Assembly: GCA_003486645.1 (NCBI GenBank)
Contig: DNGI01000204.1
Location: forward strand, 11,844 to 18,691
From: Cyanobacteria bacterium UBA11370
GTDB lineage: Bacteria > Cyanobacteriota > Cyanobacteriia > Cyanobacteriales > Coleofasciculaceae
Direction of reading: 5' to 3'
Length of the DNA: 6,848 nt
The notes beneath the pieces are model-generated. The model saw nothing but the letters and a program-made list of their open reading frames with translations, made no database searches and had not been told where the DNA came from. The position numbers were made by a program, and so were the translations under genes. Of the stretch, positions 1-4,491 are shown piece by piece; the stretch's first letter is position 1; every line of letters starts with the position of its first letter.

Positions 1-20
1 GTTGTTGGTTGTTGGTTGTT
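1..20. repeat. TGGTTGT heptamer array (partial)
   Basis: Nearly three tandem units of GTTGTTG (equivalently TGGTTGT), cut off by the window edge, so the true length is unknown. The unit is the exact reverse complement of the ACAACCA unit at 685-725, so the two arrays are inverted around the lipoprotein gene. GTCATTA, a unit of the repeat family at 5334-5382, occurs just after it at about 22-28. Confidence 0.75.
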
Positions 21-46
21 CGTCATTAGTAGTTTAGTGTTTTTAA

Positions 47-130
47 TCCAAAATCTAAAATCCAAAATCCAAAATCTAAAATCCAAAATCTAAAATCCAA
101 AATCTAAAATCCAAAATCCAAAATCAATAA
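47..130. repeat. TCYAAAA heptamer array abutting a stop codon
   Basis: Eleven contiguous 7-bp units start at 47, 54, 61 and so on to 117, each either TCCAAAA or TCTAAAA. The order of the variable base is C T C C T C T C T C C. A twelfth, degenerate unit (TCAATAA, 124-130) contains the lipoprotein gene's stop codon, TGA read from 126 to 124. The period of 7 and position between genes resemble the STRR class of cyanobacterial repeats. Unit length is not a multiple of 3 and no ORF is implied. Confidence 0.9.
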
Positions 131-564
131 ATTCGGTAGGTGCGCCAGCGTGTCGGTAGAGTGTTACTAATATCTTCAGGAATTAATAAACGCCAGGTTT
201 TACCTTCTTTTTGTCGCTGGATGAAAACATCAAAATTGTTTTTTGTTTGAGTCACAGGTTGGTTTTGGAGCTTAAAAGTTAGGTTATAATAACCCCGAAC
301 TCGATAAGTTGGTAAACCTCCCAAAAATAGAGGTTGCAGTTGCTTTAATCTCACTTGAGTAATATCAAATTTAGGAGGAAACGATTGTAACTGTTGAGTA
401 AGCTGCTGCTGAGTTTGCCTGACTTGGAGTGCGATCGCTTTTTCGACCAGCGGTTTGCTTGGTGCTAGTCCGAGAGATGGAGTATTGGGGCTACAAGCTG
501 TGAGGGCGATCGTAAAAATTGCTATTAAAATAAGGTTAACTATCAATCTGGGAACTCGATCCAT
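124..564 (-). CDS. Putative lipoprotein of unknown function
   Basis: I do not recognise the family. The 146-residue product begins with a short positive N-terminus (MDR..R), a hydrophobic segment at about 8-22, and a lipobox LTAC with Cys24, as expected for a signal peptidase II-processed lipoprotein. The mature part is soluble: a Gln-rich, probably helical stretch (about 46-61, VRQTQQQLTQQLQ), then a likely beta-rich region with aromatic residues (YRVRGYYNLTF, about 87-97) and an Arg/Tyr-rich C-terminus. The start at 564 is supported by a good Shine-Dalgarno (AAGGAG, 571-576) 6 nt upstream and by the signal sequence starting at once. The gene is monocistronic here, divergent from the methyltransferase, and its stop codon touches a heptamer repeat array. 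It could be a cyanobacterial conserved hypothetical; I infer only an envelope location. Confidence 0.75.
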   Translation of the reverse strand: MDRVPRLIVNLILIAIFTIALTACSPNTPSLGLAPSKPLVEKAIALQVRQTQQQLTQQLQSFPPKFDITQVRLKQLQPLFLGGLPTYRVRGYYNLTFKLQNQPVTQTKNNFDVFIQRQKEGKTWRLLIPEDISNTLPTRWRTYRIY

Positions 565-570
565 GTTAAT

Positions 571-576
571 CTCCTT
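571..576 (-). promoter_or_regulatory. Shine-Dalgarno of the lipoprotein gene
   Basis: AAGGAG on the minus strand, 6 nt before the ATG at 564. It is the clearest ribosome binding site in the window; the other genes lack one this good, and it fixes the lipoprotein start. Confidence 0.7.
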
Positions 577-646
577 TCAACAGTGAGCAGTAAATAATGA
601 TCAGTAAGTTAGTAAGGGGGCGAAAATAAATCGTACTATGTTATGA

Positions 647-675
647 AATGTAAACGAACCTAGAATCTTTGCCAA
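647..675 (-). promoter_or_regulatory. Candidate sigma-70 type promoter for the lipoprotein gene
   Basis: On the minus strand, TTGGCA (675-670, 5 of 6 to the -35 consensus) is followed after exactly 17 nt by TACATT (652-647, 4 of 6 to the -10). Transcription would start near 640 and give a leader of roughly 75 nt. This rests on consensus matching alone; single hits of this quality also occur by chance. Confidence 0.35.
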
Positions 676-684
676 TGACAACAG

Positions 685-725
685 ACAACCAACAACCAAC
701 AACCAACAACCAACAACCAACAACC
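685..725. repeat. ACAACCA heptamer array
   Basis: Five perfect ACAACCA units (685-719) plus a sixth missing its last base (720-725). It lies in the divergent gap between the lipoprotein gene and the methyltransferase, 42 bp before the methyltransferase start. It is complementary to the array at 1-20. Confidence 0.9.
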
Positions 726-766
726 GCTTACTATGAATTTTCCCAATTCAGTATGAGTAATAACCA

Positions 767-1429
767 ATGAAAAAGACTATTGGCTTAGATAAGCAACTCT
801 ACGATTACCTTTTATCAGTTTCTTTGCGGGAACCAGACATTCTGCATCAACTACGGGAAGAAACAGCTCATCATCCCTATGGTGTCATGCAAATTGCACC
901 AGAACAAGGTCAGTTTATGGCGCTACTCGTTCAGTTATTAGGTGCAAGAAAAACCTTAGAAATTGGGGTTTTTACAGGCTACAGTTCCCTTGCCATAGCG
1001 CTGGCACTGCCTTCTGATGGTAAAATTGTCGCGTGCGATGTGAGTGAAGACTATACGACTATTGCTCGTCGCTATTGGGAAATGGCTGGCGTTGCTCATA
1101 AGGTAGATTTGCAATTAGCACCTGCCTTAGAAACGTTAGATAAATTATTGGCAACAGGAGAAGCAGAAACCTTTGATTTTGCTTTCATTGATGCTGATAA
1201 AGAGAATTACGAAGGGTACTATGAGCGATCGCTTCAGTTGATTCGCCCTGGTGGTCTAATTATGATTGATAACGTTCTTTGGTCGGGGCGAGTGGTTGAC
1301 TCTCAAGTTCAGGATGAAAGCACGCAAGCGATTCGGAATTTTAATGAAAAGTTACACCAGGATCAACGGGTAATATTAAGCCTTGTGCCGATTGCTGATG
1401 GACTTACTTTAGCACTTAAGTCTCGGTGA
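767..1429 (+). CDS. SAM-dependent O-methyltransferase, CCoAOMT-like (Methyltransf_3 family)
   Basis: Transfers a methyl group from S-adenosylmethionine to a hydroxyl, typically of catechol-type or phenylpropanoid-like substrates, using a divalent metal; the natural substrate here cannot be read from sequence. The 220-residue length fits the bacterial family, which includes cyanobacterial SynOMT. The SAM-binding motif I is LEIGVFTGYSSL (64-75). The metal-binding residues of the plant CCoAOMT family are all present at the expected spacing: Asp142 in IDADKENY, then Asp168-Asn169 in MIDNVLWSG, 26 residues on. The N-terminal helix (IGLDKQLYDYLL) is also typical. There is no signal peptide, so it is cytoplasmic. 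ATG 767 is the first in-frame start, since a TAA sits at 761-763. No clear Shine-Dalgarno is present, but two mini-ORFs chain into the start. It converges with the transporter gene and shares no operon. Confidence 0.92.
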   Translation: MKKTIGLDKQLYDYLLSVSLREPDILHQLREETAHHPYGVMQIAPEQGQFMALLVQLLGARKTLEIGVFTGYSSLAIALALPSDGKIVACDVSEDYTTIARRYWEMAGVAHKVDLQLAPALETLDKLLATGEAETFDFAFIDADKENYEGYYERSLQLIRPGGLIMIDNVLWSGRVVDSQVQDESTQAIRNFNEKLHQDQRVILSLVPIADGLTLALKSR

Positions 1430-1572
1430 ACTACCCACACTAAATCGAAGCGATTATAGCGGGGGACTTCCCGGTAGCTTAGTTAAAAATTTTGAGGGGA
1501 GGGCAAGATGGAGAGATGGGAAGATGGGAAAGAGTTTAATCAATTGTTTCTTAACTGAAAGCTGCTGTAAGT
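1430..1572. other. Convergent intergenic region
   Basis: The methyltransferase and transporter genes end toward each other here. AATCG-AAG-CGATT (1443-1455) is a small perfect hairpin, but no T run follows it, so no clear terminator is visible. A GA-rich low-complexity stretch (about 1495-1535, GATGGGA/GATGGAG units) fills part of the gap. Confidence 0.4.
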
Positions 1573-3672
1573 TTAAAATTGATAGCGAATATTAAAGTAA
1601 AAGCCCTCATCTTGAGCATTTGTACCCCGGTCATCGAGTTTAACCAAAGGCAACGCATAATCAAGTTCCAGGTTTAATCCTGGCACAGGTTGCCAAATTA
1701 GCCCAAGACCAACACCTGCTAAAAACCGCTCTTGAGGTTGAGAGTTAGGATTATTGGGATGGTTCCAAACCAATCCTGCATCAAAAAAAGGAGTTAATTG
1801 AAAGATAGGAATACCCGATTCATCTCGCTCTAACGTAATCCGATTTTCAATAAAAAATCGTACACCATTATCCCCAACCCTAGCATTTTGTCGATAGCCT
1901 CGTACCGATTCACCCCCTCCAATCACAAATTGTTGCGAAGAGAGTAGGCTATTGGGCGTTAACTGGAGGTCAGCACCTACAATTAAAAGATTATCCTCAT
2001 TTAAAATTTGCACACGCTGCACCTGAGTCAACCAACTCAAAAAGCGTCCATCCGGAATAGGATCAGGATTAACGGTCGCACCTAACCAACCTGTACCTAG
2101 ACTAACAAGCGATCGCAATGCCCAAGCCCCTTTCGGATCGCGGCGTAGGTAGTCTTGACCCAATTTAATCACACTGGTGCGCGTGATCCCCTCCTGATCA
2201 GGACCACTCCCAAAGGGAAAGGGCACATCAGAGATAAACGTCTGACCATCTCGGAAACTCAATCCCACCGAAAGGGCGAATTCTTCGGTAGGGGTACGGA
2301 TGAAAGGTTGACGAAAACTAATCTCATAGCTTTGCGATCGCCCCCGAATCCCAAACTCAGCGAATTCTTCAGCGGTGACTTGATTGCGATCAAACACTGC
2401 CCTTAATTGTAATGTTCCATTCTTAGGATTGAGAGGGATACGATAACCCAAGTCAAAAATCGTTAACCCGCCAGTCGTCGAATTATAAAAAGACGTGCTA
2501 ATTTCATCCCCATACCCAGTTAAACTGCGATAGAGTAAATCAACACCCACTCGTTCAGAACCCACGGTAGCGGGTGAAGAGTTATCAATCGTGAAACTCC
2601 CGGCAAACGGATTCGCTTCGGTGACGCGAATATTCAGAATACTCCGTCCAATTTCACTACCTGCTCGTAGGTTAGCTTCTATATTCTCAAATAAGGGATC
2701 GACCCGGAGTAACCGTAATTGATCTTCCAATTCAGCCGTATTTAAAGGTTGTCCAGCACCCAGTTGTACCCGGCTGCGAATATAATTGGGATTCACTCGG
2801 CGAGTTCCCTGGATTTGAATGTCTTCCAAGCGTCCCTCTATAACAGCAATTTCGACCATGCCATCGGTAATCACTTGATCGGCGAGAATTGCTCTAGAAG
2901 TGATGTAGCCTCGATCTAAATAGAGTTGAGTAATCGCATCAGCAACCTGTCGGAGTTCTTCCAGGTTCAGAGCGCGTCCTTCAAAAGGCTGCACAATAGG
3001 ATTGAGTTCATCCGCATCAAAGATGGTGCTACCAATCACGTTGATTTTCTGGATTTGGATCGTGGGTGAGTCTGGAGTTGTAGGAGGAGTCGGGGTTGGA
3101 GGAGGTTGGAGGGGAGGCGCTGAATCCGGTGATAAGGGTTCTGGGATAGGTGTAGGTTGGGGAAAGCGGTCTTCGTTCGGGTTTGGTTGGAGATTTTCCG
3201 GTGTAACAGGAAGGTTCTGGGGTTGTATATCTTGAGTGATTAGGTGGCGATCGCTACCCTCCTCTAGTTGTTCATCGGATTGATAATGATACAAAGTTCT
3301 ATTAACAGGTAGCACATTCACGTTCTCCGCGTCCCCCTGTCCCCCCATCTCCGCGTCTGTCTCAACTCCTCTATTTGAATCCAACTGCGAATTCAGAGGT
3401 AAAGGATTTGGACTTTTCCCGTCCCCACTCCCCATTTTCAAGACAGATCTATCCTCGGAACTTTCAATAGAACTCAGTGAGTTAGCCAAAACCGAGTTTA
3501 CCACCGACAACGACATGGACATTGCCCCGAATGTACTGGTAAGGGCAATACCCGTTATTCGCCAACAAAACGGTGTGAGTTTCCCCAAAAAAGGTTGCGT
3601 CAGCAGAATCTTTATTGAACTCTCACCTCCAACCCATCCCATCTTTAATCCCGTCAAGTTTTTGATACCCAT
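1573..3672 (-). CDS. Two-partner secretion outer-membrane transporter, TpsB/ShlB/FhaC family
   Basis: An Omp85-superfamily protein that exports a large exoprotein (TpsA: haemolysin- or filamentous haemagglutinin-like) across the outer membrane. The 699 residues divide as: signal peptide with hydrophobic core at 39-60 and likely cleavage after VLA63; a low-complexity linker (64-150) followed by a Pro-rich stretch (about 151-203); first POTRA (about 204-280, ending EIAVIEGRLEDI); second POTRA (about 281-355); then a 16-strand type beta-barrel. Barrel hallmarks are VRGY at 590-593 (the conserved loop-L6 motif), FFDAG at 629-633, and a C-terminal aromatic terminus NIRYQF (Phe699), the usual beta-barrel assembly signal. 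The linker is long compared with FhaC. A second in-frame ATG (codon 11, at 3642) is a possible alternative start; neither start has a good ribosome binding site. No TpsA gene is in the window, so the substrate is unknown. Confidence 0.92.
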   Translation of the reverse strand: MGIKNLTGLKMGWVGGESSIKILLTQPFLGKLTPFCWRITGIALTSTFGAMSMSLSVVNSVLANSLSSIESSEDRSVLKMGSGDGKSPNPLPLNSQLDSNRGVETDAEMGGQGDAENVNVLPVNRTLYHYQSDEQLEEGSDRHLITQDIQPQNLPVTPENLQPNPNEDRFPQPTPIPEPLSPDSAPPLQPPPTPTPPTTPDSPTIQIQKINVIGSTIFDADELNPIVQPFEGRALNLEELRQVADAITQLYLDRGYITSRAILADQVITDGMVEIAVIEGRLEDIQIQGTRRVNPNYIRSRVQLGAGQPLNTAELEDQLRLLRVDPLFENIEANLRAGSEIGRSILNIRVTEANPFAGSFTIDNSSPATVGSERVGVDLLYRSLTGYGDEISTSFYNSTTGGLTIFDLGYRIPLNPKNGTLQLRAVFDRNQVTAEEFAEFGIRGRSQSYEISFRQPFIRTPTEEFALSVGLSFRDGQTFISDVPFPFGSGPDQEGITRTSVIKLGQDYLRRDPKGAWALRSLVSLGTGWLGATVNPDPIPDGRFLSWLTQVQRVQILNEDNLLIVGADLQLTPNSLLSSQQFVIGGGESVRGYRQNARVGDNGVRFFIENRITLERDESGIPIFQLTPFFDAGLVWNHPNNPNSQPQERFLAGVGLGLIWQPVPGLNLELDYALPLVKLDDRGTNAQDEGFYFNIRYQF
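3325..3357. repeat. Intergenic-type C/G-rich repeat inside the transporter gene
   Basis: CTCCGCGTC occurs at 3325-3333 and again at 3349-3357, separated by a C-rich spacer. A similar C-rich tract (GTCCCCACTCCCCA) lies at 3421-3434. On the coding strand these give the peptides DAEMGGQGDAE and MGSGDG within the linker before the POTRA domains. Similar G-rich tracts occur between genes in this window (1495-1535 and 6824-6848). Confidence 0.6.
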
Positions 3673-3710
3673 TCCCGAAATACGTGCAGGATGGAGAAAT
3701 CCTACCAGTC

Positions 3711-3740
3711 TTTATCATCTATGAGATTTCTCAATCCCAA
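3711..3740 (-). promoter_or_regulatory. Weak candidate promoter for the transporter gene
   Basis: On the minus strand, TTGGGA (3740-3735, 4 of 6 to -35) and GATAAA (3716-3711, 4 of 6 to -10) are 18 nt apart. They would start transcription near 3703, about 30 nt before the ATG at 3672, which would favour that start over the one at 3642. The 8-bp inverted repeat GAGAAATC (3694-3701) / GATTTCTC (3725-3732) brackets this site. Confidence 0.25.
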
Positions 3741-3771
3741 ACCCAAAATCCGCAAGGGTAAGCTTTTGTGC

Positions 3772-3785
3772 ATCTCAATTGAGAT
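3772..3785. promoter_or_regulatory. Perfect 14-bp palindrome, candidate operator
   Basis: ATCTCAATTGAGAT is fully self-complementary, about 100 bp upstream of the transporter ATG and upstream of the candidate promoter. Perfect palindromes of this length are typical of dimeric regulator sites. The related self-palindrome GAGATTTCTC lies at 3723-3732. No regulator gene is present nearby to assign. Confidence 0.35.
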
Positions 3786-3812
3786 TATTTAGATTATCGA
3801 AAATTTGGGTCT

Positions 3813-3841
3813 AAAACCCCGTCGTTCTACGACGGCTTTTT
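3813..3841. terminator. Strong hairpin with flanking A/T runs (terminator or IS end)
   Basis: CCGTCG (3819-3824), loop TTCTA, CGACGG (3830-3835), followed by CTTTTT on the plus strand; AAAA at 3813-3816 can extend the stem with the T run. Read on the minus strand the same stem is followed by GGTTTTAGA. As a terminator it could end the minus-strand tRNA/small-ORF transcript before the transporter promoter. It may instead be the left subterminal hairpin of the IS200/IS605-like relic to its right; the sequence alone does not decide. Confidence 0.45.
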
Positions 3842-4180
3842 GGTAACATTGTACCAGTGGCAAAGGTAATCAACCACTTAAAAAACCTTGCTGTCGAAAG
3901 ACGAAGCGCTGAACCTTGACAATTGAATCTATGCGGTTCGGCTGCATTGTTCTAGCTTCCACAAAGCAGCAGGTAAAAGATTCACAGGAACTAGACGAAT
4001 CAGTTTTTGAAGCAGATTTGTTTCAAACTAAACAGGACTTGCAGCAATGCAACTAGGGTAGGGCATACCCGAAGTAACGCTTGGGGAGAGTCTCACCTCT
4101 GGCTTAGACGACGCAAGGAATCTAGGTTAAGTGATCTCGGTGAGCCAAGAATCTCCGTGCGTTCACGCCGGAGAGTGTCA
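3813..4180 (+). mobile_element. Decayed IS200/IS605-type (TnpB-associated) element, boundaries uncertain
   Basis: This stretch has no intact gene but has features of an IS200/IS605 remnant. At the right, an imperfect hairpin (TCTCCG 4152-4157 with CGGAGA 4169-4174, bulged inside) is followed by GTGTCA (4175-4180), the form I know from right ends of cyanobacterial members of this family. Just inside it is a frame resembling the C-terminal tail of TnpB, overlapping where the guide (omega/re-) RNA scaffold would be. At the left, the hairpin at 3819-3835 may be the other end. IS200/IS605 elements have such subterminal hairpins and no terminal inverted repeats. No tnpA and no catalytic TnpB core remain. 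The right end is better supported than the left. Recognition is from memory of the family, not a search. Confidence 0.42.
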
Positions 4181-4192
4181 ATTCTCTTCTGA
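4007..4192 (+). pseudogene. Possible tnpB 3' remnant
   Basis: A 61-codon open frame whose middle, TRVGHTRSNAWGESHL (16-31), resembles the variable C-terminal tail of cyanobacterial IS605 OrfB/TnpB proteins. It contains none of the RuvC-like catalytic motifs or the zinc-finger cysteines, and the frame is closed upstream, so nothing functional is left. The frame reads through the right-end hairpin and stops 12 bp past GTGTCA, so the tail beyond that point is host sequence. It is antisense to the small basic ORF, and only one of the two is likely to be expressed here. Confidence 0.3.
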
Positions 4193-4353
4193 TTATCTTT
4201 CCGCTTGTCTGATTCTTGATTCTCTTGGAGTTTCTTCCGCAGCATCTGAGTTTGTTTCTTCAACTGTCGCTGCCTTGCCGAACCCCCTTTACCCTTATCG
4301 TTCCGTCCCTGACGGCGGGGAGACTCCCACCGCTTTAATCGCTGTGTCATCAT
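4093..4353 (-). CDS. Small, very basic hypothetical protein, C-terminus probably rewritten by the IS relic
   Basis: I do not recognise the family. The 86 residues are strongly basic and charged: an N-terminal segment rich in Arg, Lys and Gly (RLKRWESPRRQGRNDKGKGG, 5-24), then a long helix-forming and possibly coiled-coil region (about 26-68) rich in Gln, Lys, Arg and Glu. No membrane segment or cysteine is present. It may bind RNA or DNA, but this is inference from charge only. A purine-rich AAGGGG (4363-4358) lies 4 nt from the first ATG and 7 nt from the second (4350), so the second Met may be the real start (85 residues). It begins 56 nt downstream of tRNA-Leu on the same strand. Residues 59-86 are encoded by the presumed IS right end, so the native C-terminus was probably lost. 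Its opposite strand is also open, so reality is uncertain. Confidence 0.5.
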   Translation of the reverse strand: MMTQRLKRWESPRRQGRNDKGKGGSARQRQLKKQTQMLRKKLQENQESDKRKDNQKRIDTLRRERTEILGSPRSLNLDSLRRLSQR

Positions 4354-4372
4354 CTTTCCCCTTACTCACAAC

Positions 4373-4400
4373 CCAAACTCCAAACTCCAAAATTTAAAAT
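4373..4400. repeat. CCAAAMT heptamer array
   Basis: Four 7-bp units (CCAAACT, CCAAACT, CCAAAAT, TTAAAAT) between the 3' end of tRNA-Leu and the Shine-Dalgarno of the small basic ORF. They are close in sequence to the TCYAAAA array at 47-130. Confidence 0.65.
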
Positions 4401-4408
4401 CTTGGAAG

Positions 4409-4491
4409 TGGGCGGGGAGAGACTCGAACTCTCATGACCAAAGGCCGCCACATTTTGAGTGTGGTGCGTCTACCAATTTCGCCACCCGCCC
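4409..4491 (-). tRNA. trnL-CAA: tRNA-Leu, anticodon CAA
   Basis: A complete 83-nt class II tRNA read from 4491 to 4409. The acceptor stem is GGGCGGG (4491-4485) with CCCGCCC (4416-4410), perfect over 7 bp. The D-stem is GCG/CGC with loop AAATTGGTAGA. The anticodon stem is CCACA/TGTGG with loop CTCAAAA; the anticodon CAA is at 4457-4455 and decodes UUG. The variable arm is long (GGCC-TTT-GGTC), as leucine tRNAs require, and the T-arm is GAGAG-TTCGAGT-CTCTC. The discriminator base is A. CCA is not encoded (ACTTC follows), so the CCA-adding enzyme is needed. Its first 22 nt overlap the 3' end of the M48 peptidase gene on the same strand. Confidence 0.97.

Noticed and set aside
47..123. Tandem array as a CRISPR
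   Set aside because: Units are 7 bp with no spacers. The same holds for the arrays at 685-725, 4373-4400 and 5334-5382, and no cas gene is present.
1443..1490. Terminator between the convergent genes
   Set aside because: The 5-bp hairpin at 1443-1455 and the GGG/CCC pairing at 1463-1472 are weak and lack a T run directly after the stem.
2155..3235. Plus-strand frames at 2155-2406 and 3002-3235
   Set aside because: They are antisense shadows of the transporter's barrel and of its Pro-rich linker, whose C-poor complement gives meaningless Gly/Val/Trp runs.
3515..3724. Plus-strand frame opposite the transporter signal peptide
   Set aside because: Shadow of the signal-peptide region; no domain and no ribosome binding site.
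3931..4056. 41-codon acidic open frame within the IS relic
   Set aside because: No ribosome binding site and no recognisable family; short open frames are expected in a decayed element. Not called as a gene.
4131..4397. Plus-strand 88-codon open frame opposite the small basic ORF
   Set aside because: Composition is Ser/Pro-rich without any recognisable domain, no ribosome binding site is seen, and it runs into the repeat next to the tRNA. The minus-strand frame has a purine-rich site and a coherent charged sequence.
4409..4491. tRNA-Leu as an integration site for a genomic island
   Set aside because: tRNA genes often serve as att sites, but I see no integrase and no repeated copy of the tRNA 3' end in the window.
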